From a bacterium (GTDB lineage Bacteria > Bdellovibrionota_C > UBA2361 > RFPC01), in contig JAUIIO010000035.1 of NCBI GenBank assembly GCA_030431715.1, positions 1-32,418 on the forward strand: a DNA stretch of 32,418 nucleotides. The letters run 5' to 3'. Position numbers and translations under genes: made by a program. The notes under the pieces were generated by a model. That model saw only the letters and a program-made list of their open reading frames with translations. It searched no databases and was not told the origin of the DNA. This document shows positions 7,783 to 16,569 of this stretch, piece after piece (within the stretch, counting starts at the first letter, position 1; each line of letters starts with the position of its first letter).

Positions 7783-7893
7783 AGATCCTCTCTCAGTTTT
7801 TAAGTAGTTCTCTGAACACGCTACTTTTAGTTGACTGTAACTATCTTTTCATACACCCTATCTGACATTTACTAAACTAAAGAGGATCGAGCT

Positions 7894-9060
7894 ATGAATG
7901 ACCAGTATACTGAAACGACTTCTGAGTCATGGTTTGGACGTTTGGGCAATTCAATTAAAGGCATCCTGTTTGGGCTCTTACTCTTTGTCCTCGCCTTCCC
8001 CCTACTCTTTTGGAACGAAGGACGAGCAATTAAAACCTACCGTGCGCTAAAAGAAGGAGAAGGCAAGGTTATCTCCATAGACGCTCAAACGGTATCTCCA
8101 GAAAATAATGGTCAACTTGTTCACCTGATAGGTACTGCGGAAACTACCGATACGCTTCAAGATCCTGACTTCGGCGTTTCTCAAACGGCCCTTAGACTCT
8201 TGCGCGATGTAGAAATGTATCAGTGGAAAGAGAAAGAATCTTCTACCAGCAAAAAGAAACTCGGGGGTGGAAAAGAAACAAAGACAACTTACTCTTATTC
8301 AAAAACGTGGTCGAATAAAGTTATAGACTCCTCTTCGTTTAAAAAATCAGAAGAACATCAGAACCCCGATGTTATGGAATTTGAGAAGCAAGAATTCACT
8401 GCTGCAGATGTGAGCCTCGGTCAGTTCCGATTACCACAACATCTCACTAAAAAAATTGACGCCTTCCAGCAACTTCCCGTAAAAAACGACACGCTCACTG
8501 AAGAGCTTCAAGAGCGAGTTAAAGAATTTAAAAAAGGATTTTATATCGGTGAGAATCCGTCTCAACCAGCCATTGGCGACTTACGCATCACATTTAAGTA
8601 CGTACCTAATACTGAGATTAGCTTAATAGCGAAGCAGCTACAAAATACATTTGAAAATTATAACACTTCAAACGGCCGATCGTTACTTATGTTAAAGACC
8701 GGGGCTCACTCAGCTGAAAACATGTTCGCCGCTGCTCATTCGAGTAATTCCTTTCTCACGTGGGCTTTACGCATAGGTGGGCTGTTTCTTATGTTTTTTG
8801 GACTTAGTCTCGTCTTTAAACCACTCTCCGTACTGGCAGACGTTGTTCCCTTTGTAGGCTCACTGGTAGGAATGGGTACAGCGTTCATTGCCTTTGCTAT
8901 TGCAGCAATCTTATCGTTTATCACAATTGCGGTAGCATGGTTTGCCTACCGCCCGCTTCTTTCTATCGGTCTACTCGTACTAGCCGCTGGCCTTATGTAC
9001 TGGATAAAAATGAAGAAAGACAAGGTATCGCCGCAAGCACCTGTTCAAGGAACAGCTTGA
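7894..9060 (+). CDS. TMEM43 (LUMA)-family integral membrane protein
   Basis: 388 residues. One N-terminal membrane helix (~22-40, ending LLFWNEGRA) is followed by a large soluble region (~41-285). Three C-terminal membrane helices follow (~287-308, ~325-351, ~354-374), then a short basic tail. This is the layout of the TMEM43 family, known from animals and scattered bacteria. Family hallmarks are visible: FWNEGRA after the first helix, LLRDVEMYQWKE, TYSYSKTWSNKVIDSS and a following NP. Its bacterial role is not established; in animals it is an inner nuclear membrane/ER protein. SD AGAGGA lies 7 nt before the ATG. It is probably monocistronic. Confidence 0.88.
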   Translation: MNDQYTETTSESWFGRLGNSIKGILFGLLLFVLAFPLLFWNEGRAIKTYRALKEGEGKVISIDAQTVSPENNGQLVHLIGTAETTDTLQDPDFGVSQTALRLLRDVEMYQWKEKESSTSKKKLGGGKETKTTYSYSKTWSNKVIDSSSFKKSEEHQNPDVMEFEKQEFTAADVSLGQFRLPQHLTKKIDAFQQLPVKNDTLTEELQERVKEFKKGFYIGENPSQPAIGDLRITFKYVPNTEISLIAKQLQNTFENYNTSNGRSLLMLKTGAHSAENMFAAAHSSNSFLTWALRIGGLFLMFFGLSLVFKPLSVLADVVPFVGSLVGMGTAFIAFAIAAILSFITIAVAWFAYRPLLSIGLLVLAAGLMYWIKMKKDKVSPQAPVQGTA

Positions 9061-9135
9061 GCAAGAGGTGCCTTGAGGGCACTGATCTTATGACAGATGA
9101 GGCGACTCTTCCTATAGGGCTAGCCAAGCTTTACC

Positions 9136-9765
9136 CTAATCAGTTGTCGATCGAAAGGCTACTTCACTAAGCTCAAGGTGGGGGTTTGTCTTCCAGCTTC
9201 GCTCTATCATTGGGTCAATATGAGCTAGTATTTTTTGGAGTGATGAAATGACATCTTTTTCAACACGTATTTGGCCGCCAGCTTGTATCTGACTTATGGA
9301 TTGAAAGTATTTCGATGCCGCATCTTTGATATCTATAATAGACTCTACACACCACGCGGAGCTATCTTCCTCAATTATGGTAAGCACAGCTTCTGCCCAA
9401 ACTGGCTTACCACTTGCTATACACTTATCTATATACGTGATGAGTTGCTGTGGGCTTCGGCCCATCTCTTTATACTCGGCTACCTGTGAGATCTGAGCGG
9501 CAAGCGCATCTACTCTCTTTTTATGATACCCTTTACTTTCTAGCGCAGATGCGTTCTTCCCCCGCCAATAATCCATTACTGCAGGTTCGCTAGATTCTTC
9601 TATCGCCGTATCTATCTTTTCTAGGATATCTGTCATCTCCGAAAGTTCATGAAGTGAATATTCTCTCTCTTGATTAAGATTCAACGTAGGGATAGCTACT
9701 CTTTCAAATGAAGCGCCATCAGGCACAAAAGATTGACTCCTCTCTGGCATATGAGTATGTGACAT
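9136..9765 (-). CDS. Hypothetical helical protein
   Basis: 209 residues, no signal peptide or membrane segment, and no domain I recognise. The composition suggests mostly alpha-helix (SLHELSEMTDILEKIDTAIE, SKGYHKKRVDALAAQISQVA, LITYIDKCIASGKPVWAEAVL). Two Trp-containing patches may form a small helical-repeat fold. It is convergent with the TMEM43-like gene (75-bp gap) and divergent from the DinB-family gene (59-bp gap). No Shine-Dalgarno sequence is obvious before the ATG, so codon 6 (also ATG) is an alternative start. Confidence 0.65.
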   Translation of the reverse strand: MSHTHMPERSQSFVPDGASFERVAIPTLNLNQEREYSLHELSEMTDILEKIDTAIEESSEPAVMDYWRGKNASALESKGYHKKRVDALAAQISQVAEYKEMGRSPQQLITYIDKCIASGKPVWAEAVLTIIEEDSSAWCVESIIDIKDAASKYFQSISQIQAGGQIRVEKDVISSLQKILAHIDPMIERSWKTNPHLELSEVAFRSTTD

Positions 9766-9824
9766 AGTACAAGAATAAGTGGTGACAGCACGCTAAGCAA
9801 AGTTTCTATTAAGGGATTAATAAT

Positions 9825-10349
9825 ATGACAAAAATTACCGACCTCTTTCTCCCCGGGCTACATAGTGCAAGACAATACGCCGAGGCCCTCCTAAAAGATA
9901 TTCCCGATGAAATCTATGCACGCAAGATTGAGGTAAATGGGAAGCCTCTTGAAGCACTACACCCTGCTTTTCACATAGGACACCTCGGAACGTATCCAAC
10001 CAAGCTCTTTACTCTACTCAAACAAGACACAACACCTGTTGCACATCCTGCAGAGTGGGATTCGCTCTTTATAAAGGGGAGCGTTTGTCACGATGATCCA
10101 GAGGGTGATATTTATCCAAAAAGAGCAGAGCTTGAAAAGCATTTTTTTGACTCCCTTGGTTACATTACTCAAAAACTTCCAGAAATCCCTAACGAACTCT
10201 TCTTTGAAGAAAATCCTTTTGAGGCATCAAGAGCTCGCTTTGCAACAGCAGGTCAGTTCGCGGCGTATTTACTTGGAGCACATCTTCTTGGCCATCTCGG
10301 ACAACTCAGCACGTGGCGCCGAGCGGCTGGGCTTGATTCGGTTTATTAA
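9825..10349 (+). CDS. DinB-superfamily four-helix-bundle protein
   Basis: 174 residues fitting the DinB/YfiT-like metal-binding helical bundle. The histidines expected to bind a divalent metal are visible: H50 and H53 in HPAFHIGHLGTYP, and H153 and H157 in AHLLGHLGQLSTWRRAAG, the last matching the family's C-terminal 'H..Hl.Ql...Rr..G' signature. Known members include bacillithiol or mycothiol-dependent transferases and maleylpyruvate isomerase-like enzymes; nothing here fixes the substrate. The start is supported by AAGGGA 8 nt upstream of the ATG. It does not resemble the DNA polymerase also named DinB. Confidence 0.8.
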   Translation: MTKITDLFLPGLHSARQYAEALLKDIPDEIYARKIEVNGKPLEALHPAFHIGHLGTYPTKLFTLLKQDTTPVAHPAEWDSLFIKGSVCHDDPEGDIYPKRAELEKHFFDSLGYITQKLPEIPNELFFEENPFEASRARFATAGQFAAYLLGAHLLGHLGQLSTWRRAAGLDSVY

Positions 10350-10710
10350 GTATCGATTACTACTCTCGCATTCATATGCCCTCCCACAGTAAGTATTGAA
10401 TTCCTCAAGCAGCCTTCGTACTTGGAGCGCTCTCCCCGTTTTGGTAGGTACACTTTGAGAGTAAATGTTATTCAACTTTAATTACGATCTTCTTTCATAC
10501 TCTCCTTTGCATACTGGCTTTTGCGATAGGTAGATATACAATCATTACAGACTCTTAGTATCACTAGCAGTCTCTATTCATAATATTTGTGACTTCCCCA
10601 TACGAATGACAGGTTAGCAATTCTCCCCCTAAAACTTGATTAGCACTGGCCCTCATTTTAAATTTGTATGCTGGCAATGAACTCCAAAAGGCAAGCAGCG
10701 GAATTACTCT
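10350..10710. other. 361-bp intergenic region, no gene seen
   Basis: AT-rich sequence between the DinB-family gene and the large toxin-tail protein gene. Short minus-strand open frames across it overlap the neighbouring starts and look spurious. It presumably contains the promoter of the 10711 gene, but I could not pick out a convincing -35/-10 pair or a strong terminator. Confidence 0.5.
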
Positions 10711-12363
10711 ATGAATTATATCACCGAGGCTTTCAGCAGAACTTTTCAAAAACTAAGTGGAACATTTCAGAGTTTTTCACAGCTAAAAGACGAAGCTCTT
10801 TTTGAACGAGGAGAGCTCTCACCCTACTATGACTATAGAGATGCTCGTATCAATGCTCATGTACCTGATCATACACTTATAACTGCATTGTCTTTCGGCA
10901 ACGGCTATCTTTTTAATACGAACCGCGAACTCTGTCTCCCCTCTTTCTTAGCTGGCCTTGAAGGAGACGAGAGAGAACAACAATTTTATGAGAAGCACCG
11001 TCTTCTACACTTCGATTCACTCCCTTCTTGGGCACAGGAACATACCCTTGAACCACTAAGACAACACTATAATCAGTTACGATCGCACGTGCCATACATT
11101 CGGTGGAGAGACTCAGACGGTGAAGAATTTAAAGCCCAAGTGCCAGCTAGCTACGAGTTTAATGCAAATGTTTTTTTCATGAATACAGTCATTTCATATG
11201 AAGGAGCAAATGCATTTCAGTCCAAAATAGAGTCCATGGAGTTTGATGATGATGCTCCTCTTCTCGTTAATCCTGATTCGACTCTCAATGCTACCTTTGC
11301 GCCGAATATGAATGGCCTTTTTGGAAAGTATGCCCGTGCCGCATCTCCCATTGCATACCAGAACATGTTTCAAGCGCTTCTTTTCTCAGATTATATGCAT
11401 GCTAATAGATTTACTCTAGGTGATACGAACTGTAGAAAGATTGTATCGACGATTAACGATCCTTGGCAGATGGAAGAAAATCGATATATTGCCGCTATTA
11501 ATATGGTTCTAGAAGCCTTAAGTGAGCAAAAACTACAGTGTAGTACACAGGAAAAACGTACCATTTTAGAGCAAGTTATATTTGACAGCGATCCCGCATA
11601 CATCCTCCCCGATGCTATTAAACGCACCTTACGAAAGAGAGCAAAATCACAGAAATCTCCTGCCCCGAAAGCCCCTTCAACAGACCAACAAGGCAGTAAA
11701 GCTGCTCATCATAACCGTTTCTCTGAAACGTACCGTAAAGCATTCATCGCCGGACTTAAAAAACACCTTACGAACGCATTTCCAAACTTTAAAGAAGGCG
11801 GAGCCGTTGCAAGAAAACTTTACGCTATTCATAAAAAGGGGGGCGCGAGCTACGCTGAAGCATGTGAATACATCTCCATGAGTGATGACCCGTGGTATGC
11901 TCTAGAACACATCTATGTCCAAACACTGCGAACAGAAGCTTTAGGGACTCAAGCCTCAGCTGAGGGCACAAGTAGCGCAGACGCAGATTTAAATCCGATA
12001 GAAGATGAGCTTCAAGATCCTGACGAGGCGTATGAGACGTTTAATGTTACACAGCTATCGGTGAATGACGACAAGCCTTTTCAAAAGTGGTTAAGCGCAC
12101 AATTAGAAGACATTCAAGATCGGGTACATTCTAGAATGGTACGAATCGAATGTGGAAATCTTGGTGACTACAAACCACTTACAACTGTGAAAGTGCCGGG
12201 CATAAAAGCTTTTGAGGCACGAATGAATGAACTACGATTGTATTTTATACGACCAGACCAGAATACTGTTACTCTTGTCTGGGGTGGTGATAAAAGTACT
12301 CAAAAAAGTGATATCACACGCGTTGCCAATATTTTAAAATCCTATGCAGAAACATTATCTTAA
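10711..12363 (+). CDS. Large protein with C-terminal RelE/HigB-like toxin domain
   Basis: 550 residues. The N-terminal ~310 residues are unrecognised and contain several Trp/Tyr-rich segments. After a basic linker (KRTLRKRAKSQKSPAPKAPS), residues ~335-410 form a helical segment starting near YRKAFIAGLKKHL. An acidic linker (~411-445) follows. Residues ~446-550 match the HigB-like 'addiction module killer' branch of the RelE superfamily: PFQKWLSAQLED, RIECGNLGDYKPL, NELRLYFIRPD and the diagnostic WGGDKSTQKSDI. Such toxins are normally ~100-residue proteins that cleave mRNA on the ribosome and are paired with a small HTH antitoxin. Here the domain is a tail of a long protein and no antitoxin gene adjoins it; the next gene is convergent. 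The protein at 27761-28522 has the same C-terminal order of domains. Activity is unknown. Confidence 0.8.
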   Translation: MNYITEAFSRTFQKLSGTFQSFSQLKDEALFERGELSPYYDYRDARINAHVPDHTLITALSFGNGYLFNTNRELCLPSFLAGLEGDEREQQFYEKHRLLHFDSLPSWAQEHTLEPLRQHYNQLRSHVPYIRWRDSDGEEFKAQVPASYEFNANVFFMNTVISYEGANAFQSKIESMEFDDDAPLLVNPDSTLNATFAPNMNGLFGKYARAASPIAYQNMFQALLFSDYMHANRFTLGDTNCRKIVSTINDPWQMEENRYIAAINMVLEALSEQKLQCSTQEKRTILEQVIFDSDPAYILPDAIKRTLRKRAKSQKSPAPKAPSTDQQGSKAAHHNRFSETYRKAFIAGLKKHLTNAFPNFKEGGAVARKLYAIHKKGGASYAEACEYISMSDDPWYALEHIYVQTLRTEALGTQASAEGTSSADADLNPIEDELQDPDEAYETFNVTQLSVNDDKPFQKWLSAQLEDIQDRVHSRMVRIECGNLGDYKPLTTVKVPGIKAFEARMNELRLYFIRPDQNTVTLVWGGDKSTQKSDITRVANILKSYAETLS

Positions 12364-12429
12364 GTCAGATATCTCCATTATTGGATTGAGCCACAACAAT
12401 AAGAGTGAAGTGCTACTCCAATCCTCCAA

Positions 12430-14085
12430 TCAGATACTTTTTAAATCAAAACCTACTCTATGATATGGCTTCTCTGATAACCTTCTCCAGTTATGCACAT
12501 TTATGGCTTTAAGCCCGCTAATACCGCACCCAGATTGGAGCTCCATCAGGCCATAATGAAACCTATCTGCGGAATTGTTCCAGATAGGGACGAGATCGAC
12601 CCCGACTTGAAACATCATTGGAGTAACATTTGAAATAATTTCCTGAGGTGTATAGCCATAACGCTCAGTCATCGAAAAGAATGATTGGTAAAATCCATCA
12701 AGAACTTCTTCAGAAATACTTAAGGCAGACTGTACTTCTTGACGTGCGTGCTCTCTTATTTGTGAGAGATGCATTTTCTGGTAACGTGGCTTTGAGCGTA
12801 ACATCGCCAGAAGAACTTCTTCGGTCTCAGCAGGCTTTCCGCCTTTAGAGATATTGCCAGCTACAGCTCTGTCAGAAAGTTTCATATAGTGACCGAGCAA
12901 CTCATGCGGACCACCGTCAGAGAGCGGTCGGAAAACAGACCGAAGCTCAGCCCTACGATTGTGCCATCTCTCCGTTTTCATCTCAGACTCAGCTAACCAA
13001 TGCGGATCAGTAAGCTTGCTCACTCGAAGAAATACATCTAACCCACGAGTTATCTGCTCTCGGGTGAGTTCTCGGGATCGGTAGCTCCGTTTAGCACCAA
13101 GAAGATCACTGTAGAAAAAGACATTTGCATCGACCCAAAATCTTAGCATTCCGATCGGGCTACTATATCTCCTCTCATGATGACGAAGGAGCCCAAAATG
13201 TGCATGGAGACAATCTGTTTCTATGCACCACTTTTCACTACCAACTTTTTCAATGCGGAGCACTCCCCTACCGCCAGAGCCAAGAGACGATTTTAGATAT
13301 ACCTTATCACCAAGCTCTAGGAGATGTGAGATAAATGCTGAACGAGAGAGGTGCATATTGTCTGGCGGCGTTTCGCCGTGAAACAACGAAAGAATATGCG
13401 GGAACCTCCCCCAGAGTGGGTTTCTTTCAACAATATGCTTTGACCCCGGTTCACGTGGCTGATGAAGAGAACACCAATCGGGCGTTAATACACTATCAAA
13501 ATTCCCAGTAAAAACTCTCATACTCACTTTATCACGTAATAGGGTATGGATGAGTTTAAGAAATTGCTTAAAATCTCTGCTTTTACTCAGGTCTCTATTT
13601 GGGTCTCTAGGCGCAGAAGAAATACTCTCTGTTACAAAATATTCCCCTTCATAAACATCTGAAGAAGTGAGCTTTCTTAGCTGCTCGCCGAGTTTTTCTG
13701 TAAGGCACTCTATATCAAGACCTGCCTGAGTGAGAGCAATACCAGATCTCAAGTCGTACATCGGTATTCTCTCCCTACCCCTTAGAACCTCAAATCCATC
13801 TGATCTTATGAAGAGTTTCGGATCTTTATTGGCCGGCGCAGTTTTCTTATAGGGAATTTCAAGAACCTCACCTGAAGAGCGTAAGATACTTATCAAGTTC
13901 CTGCCCTCATCTGAGTTTTCTAAAGAAATAACTTCACTGATAGCGCTTGCAGATACTGCCTCTAGACTATCGCGAGATAGGGAAACAGCAGATGTCTGAC
14001 AAATCTCTGCGTCTTCCGTTTGCAGAAGATCAAGACCGGGGCGGACTAAACCAGAGCGTAGTTTATTTGAGTGAAGCTGATGCAT
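12430..14085 (-). CDS. ATP-grasp domain protein
   Basis: 551 residues with an ATP-grasp fold in the middle and C-terminal half. KVYLKSSLGSGGRGV (261-275) is the lysine plus glycine-rich nucleotide loop. RRAELRSVFRPLS (377-389) and VAGNISKGGK (408-417) match the R-x-RxF and N-[LI]-SKGG elements of the YheC/YheD and glutathione-synthetase-like branches. QVGVDLVPIW and YGLMELQSG near the C-terminus fit the acidic Mg-ATP ligands. The ~250-residue N-terminal part is unassigned. ATP-grasp enzymes ligate carboxylates to amines or thiols through an acyl phosphate; the substrate cannot be predicted. No signal peptide. It is convergent with the toxin-tail gene. Nothing next to it looks like a peptide precursor, so a RiPP role is not supported. 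Confidence 0.75.
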   Translation of the reverse strand: MHQLHSNKLRSGLVRPGLDLLQTEDAEICQTSAVSLSRDSLEAVSASAISEVISLENSDEGRNLISILRSSGEVLEIPYKKTAPANKDPKLFIRSDGFEVLRGRERIPMYDLRSGIALTQAGLDIECLTEKLGEQLRKLTSSDVYEGEYFVTESISSAPRDPNRDLSKSRDFKQFLKLIHTLLRDKVSMRVFTGNFDSVLTPDWCSLHQPREPGSKHIVERNPLWGRFPHILSLFHGETPPDNMHLSRSAFISHLLELGDKVYLKSSLGSGGRGVLRIEKVGSEKWCIETDCLHAHFGLLRHHERRYSSPIGMLRFWVDANVFFYSDLLGAKRSYRSRELTREQITRGLDVFLRVSKLTDPHWLAESEMKTERWHNRRAELRSVFRPLSDGGPHELLGHYMKLSDRAVAGNISKGGKPAETEEVLLAMLRSKPRYQKMHLSQIREHARQEVQSALSISEEVLDGFYQSFFSMTERYGYTPQEIISNVTPMMFQVGVDLVPIWNNSADRFHYGLMELQSGCGISGLKAINVHNWRRLSEKPYHRVGFDLKSI

Positions 14086-14190
14086 AATAAGGGATATTTA
14101 ACCTCGACAATCCACGCTAAGCAAACTTAGTAAGTGCTTGATACTGCCTAATAAGTTGTACCCTGAACATCACTGAACCTATGAGAATTA

Positions 14191-14220
14191 TTGGATTAAA
14201 GTACTAAGATCTGATATAAA
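14191..14220 (+). promoter_or_regulatory. Candidate sigma-70-type promoter for the polylysine secreted protein
   Basis: TTGGAT (14191-14196), an 18-nt spacer, and TATAAA (14215-14220) lie 39 nt upstream of the ATG at 14259. A good ribosome site (GAGGGTGA) lies just before that ATG. Identified by eye as a consensus match only. Confidence 0.45.
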
Positions 14221-14258
14221 CTCTACTCATATGACCATTACTCTATGAGGGTGAATCT

Positions 14259-15443
14259 ATGCTAAAAGTCTTACCGCGTCTTGTCTTTACGGTCTTTACG
14301 AGCCTATCTATTCTTCTCCTTACGAGCGCTCATACCGCTTTTGCAGTACCACAGACTGAGGAGGTTACTGGACTTACCATTGATGCCCCAAAGAAGTTCT
14401 TAGTCGGGTACGACGATGCGACTGGGCTCTACACAATCAGGAAAAAGAAATCTAAAACGCGTGCTGAGCTACTCATCGGAACTTCCCCTCTCACCCTGCA
14501 GCAGACTGCAGACGATTTCATATCTTCCTCAGGGATGAAGGTAAAGAAATATCTCGAACAGGGTGATTCGATACTTCTTAAGGGAAAGCTTGGTAAGAAG
14601 AGTGCGCAAATTCGTTTTAAACAAAGCGGTAGCGAGTTAGAAGTCATTCGCTACTATGGCAAGAAGAAGAAAAAAAAGAAGAAGAAGAAACGGAATTCAA
14701 GGCGGTCGACCCTTTATCCAAGACTCACCGCTGCTCAGGTTAGACTTCTTGACAGAATTCTTGCCACCCGTCAGGGCGGTAGAATTGTGCCACTGCCTGT
14801 TACCATACCTACCCAAACTCTGCGCGGAACAGATGGTACAAGTGCTTTAGTACCAAATCTTCCCGGATGGTCATTTGACGCAAGAGACGGCATTATCAGT
14901 GGAGGGAATCCCACGCAGGGGATAGTAAACCTCGGCATCCCTACTCTTGTAAATTATACCGGTTCTTTCTTTAACTACGGCGTTAAAAGTGACTTCGTCG
15001 ACCTCCCAACGGCCATAGCGAACGTGTGGCCACAGCAGGTAGCTCGTTTAAATGGTGGAACTATTCGTGTACTGGGAGTTCAGGCAGTACCCGGTACAAC
15101 CGGTTGGCTTGGGAGCAGCTACGCAGCTTCTGGTATGTTTACCGTCAGATTTACCTTTAATGGTCTTACGTGGGACGCGCTCTTTGTTTCAGGAGCTGCG
15201 CCGATCGATTTTGATAGCTGGCTCTGGTATCACTCCTATATCGCTGTGCCCGTAGGCGGATCGCAAGTGATCGCGAATGCTCTGGTTAACACTTGGTCCA
15301 CCTGGGATAACTCTGCCGCAAATGCTACTCGACTACAGAATGCCTTAAATACCATATTAACGACGGTAGTTCCCGGGAACCCTATCGATTCGGACGTATT
15401 TGACGCTATTCATCAGCAGTGGGTTGACTACATTAAGCAGTAA
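14259..15443 (+). CDS. Secreted protein with a ten-lysine run between two domains
   Basis: 394 residues with a clear Sec signal peptide (LVFTVFTSLSILLLTSAHTAFA, cleavage expected near residue 29). An N-terminal ~100-residue beta-rich domain (~36-134) is itself Lys-rich. It is followed by ten consecutive lysines (135-144) then RNSRRS, and a ~245-residue C-terminal domain (Gly/Trp-rich, for example PNLPGWSFDARDG and DFDSWLWYHSYIAVPVGG). I recognise neither domain. The run is coded by mixed AAG/AAA codons including eight consecutive A bases at 14670-14677, a possible slippage site, but the frame is intact. The basic stretch suggests binding to polyanions (LPS, DNA, teichoic-like polymers) or a proteolytic processing site. 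It is probably monocistronic from its own promoter. Confidence 0.8.
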   Translation: MLKVLPRLVFTVFTSLSILLLTSAHTAFAVPQTEEVTGLTIDAPKKFLVGYDDATGLYTIRKKKSKTRAELLIGTSPLTLQQTADDFISSSGMKVKKYLEQGDSILLKGKLGKKSAQIRFKQSGSELEVIRYYGKKKKKKKKKKRNSRRSTLYPRLTAAQVRLLDRILATRQGGRIVPLPVTIPTQTLRGTDGTSALVPNLPGWSFDARDGIISGGNPTQGIVNLGIPTLVNYTGSFFNYGVKSDFVDLPTAIANVWPQQVARLNGGTIRVLGVQAVPGTTGWLGSSYAASGMFTVRFTFNGLTWDALFVSGAAPIDFDSWLWYHSYIAVPVGGSQVIANALVNTWSTWDNSAANATRLQNALNTILTTVVPGNPIDSDVFDAIHQQWVDYIKQ

Positions 15444-15561
15444 GCTTACTAGCCACTCTACTGCCTATTTTCTGGTATATATTTGCTCAAGAATATACAA
15501 GCGACTCTCGATAATGTTGATGTATATCATATGAATCAGTCGTTCTCACCAGAGGCTTGTT

Positions 15562-16140
15562 ATGAAGACACTCCCATTGATCTTTTTCATTTTCTTGTCA
15601 CTTACCTCCTGTGATAAGGGAACTGATATACGTCACGGTGTTGAAGAAGAAGAGACATCAGTAAGTATCTCAAGAAGCACTTCTGAATTTCAGTTTGAGT
15701 ATCAAGGACACATTGATGCCGATTTTCGTATTTTTGGGTTTAATCCAAATCCATTTGGAAAAAACAACAGGGATGACTATATCGCCTCTTTTGGACTCCC
15801 CCTCCTTACTACACATATCCTTATTGCCAGTGGTGTTGACGCTGTCGCAAAAGAGTATGCAAGAACAAACTGCGAAAAATCAGGCGCTGAGAATGCTTAT
15901 AAAATTTCAATTATAGCGAACGACCAAATTATTGCTGATAAGCTCAATGCTCTGGCTAAGAAAAGTAAAGGTTCTCGAATCTGTGCGCGCATAACAGGAA
16001 AAGACCTTCGGTTTCAAGACTGGATACTCAATGGATCACCACGTGATAGAAGCAAATTAGCGCGGATGACAAAAAAAGCTGGCGGCATTGACTTTGCGAA
16101 TCCGCTACTCCTTGAAGAGATTGAAGAGATTAACTGCTAG
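15562..16140 (+). CDS. Predicted lipoprotein of unknown function
   Basis: 192 residues beginning MKTLPLIFFIFLSLTSC, a signal peptide ending in a lipobox (LTSC, Cys 17), so the mature protein should be lipid-anchored in the envelope. The remainder is a mixed alpha/beta domain with Cys residues in EYARTNCEKSG, SRICARITGKDLRF and the terminal EINC. No family recognised. SD AGAGG lies 7 nt before the ATG. An imperfect AT-rich hairpin (GTATAT/ATATAC, about 15475-15498) lies between it and the upstream secreted protein gene. Confidence 0.75.
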   Translation: MKTLPLIFFIFLSLTSCDKGTDIRHGVEEEETSVSISRSTSEFQFEYQGHIDADFRIFGFNPNPFGKNNRDDYIASFGLPLLTTHILIASGVDAVAKEYARTNCEKSGAENAYKISIIANDQIIADKLNALAKKSKGSRICARITGKDLRFQDWILNGSPRDRSKLARMTKKAGGIDFANPLLLEEIEEINC

Positions 16141-16188
16141 GAATCGCTCCTCGCGTGCTACTTAATCACATACTCCTCATAAAACCTC

Positions 16189-16194
16189 TATAAT
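16189..16194 (+). promoter_or_regulatory. Candidate -10 element (TATAAT)
   Basis: A perfect TATAAT lies about 90 nt upstream of the Pmp3-family gene. ATCACA 18 nt before it is only a partial -35 match. It could drive the Pmp3 gene with a long leader. Weak support. Confidence 0.3.
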
Positions 16195-16286
16195 AGGCAA
16201 CAATTTGCCCTGACCTGTCCCAGATCATACAAGGCACTACACCTTTAGGCTAATATCAAACACAACTTAAATGGAGAATAAAGAAA

Positions 16287-16484
16287 ATGCAAAATCAAAT
16301 GACTACTCATGCTGACACAACGTTAGGTGATATATTCAGAGTATTTCTATCAGTTCTTATTCCTCCCTTGGGAGTATTCATGGAAGTGGGTCTTAGTAAG
16401 CAGTTCTGGCTTAATATTTTACTTACGCTGCTGGGTTATTTCCCGGGGGTAATTCATGCTGTTTTCATTATTGCGAAGCGGTAG
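16287..16484 (+). CDS. Pmp3/YqaE (UPF0057)-family small membrane protein
   Basis: 65 residues, almost entirely two membrane helices: ~16-35 (FRVFLSVLIPPLGVFMEVG) and ~40-63 (FWLNILLTLLGYFPGVIHAV). The PPLGVF and N-ILLTLLGY-PGVIHA signatures are diagnostic for the Pmp3 proteolipid family, which affects membrane potential and stress or salt tolerance in yeast and plants and is common in bacteria. The N-terminal tail is slightly longer than usual. SD GGAG lies about 9 nt before the ATG. It is a monocistronic unit followed by a convergent gene. Confidence 0.93.
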   Translation: MQNQMTTHADTTLGDIFRVFLSVLIPPLGVFMEVGLSKQFWLNILLTLLGYFPGVIHAVFIIAKR

Positions 16485-16501
16485 ATAGAGATTTGCCCAG
16501 C

Positions 16502-16539
16502 TGGGGACGCTACTCTCGATTCGAACAGCCACGTCCCCA
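16502..16539. terminator. Candidate stem-loop terminator between convergent genes
   Basis: TGGGGACG (16502-16509) pairs perfectly with CGTCCCCA (16532-16539) across a 22-nt loop, then TATTTAAATG follows on the plus strand. It starts 18 nt after the Pmp3 stop and 31 bp before the convergent gene's stop. The GC-rich stem suits a terminator; the loop is long and the T-tract modest. Confidence 0.45.
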
Positions 16540-16569
16540 TATTTAAATGTCTTACTTCATCCTTACGTA

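Noticed and set aside
9068..9082. GTGCC/GGCAC hairpin after the TMEM43-like gene as a terminator
   Set aside because: Only a 5-bp stem with no T-tract on either strand; not strong enough to list.
9825..10349. DNA polymerase IV (also called DinB)
   Set aside because: The protein is a 174-residue His-bearing helical bundle of the DinB/YfiT superfamily with no polymerase motifs.
12364..12429. Imperfect inverted repeat between the convergent toxin-tail and ATP-grasp genes
   Set aside because: The ATTGGATTGAG and CTCCAATCC parts pair only with a bulge and mismatches, and no T-tract follows.
14656..14850. Alternative frame through the A-rich lysine run as a frameshifted gene
   Set aside because: The main frame is intact from signal peptide to stop with consistent composition; the alternate frame is short and unlike any known protein. 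Slippage is noted only as a possibility.
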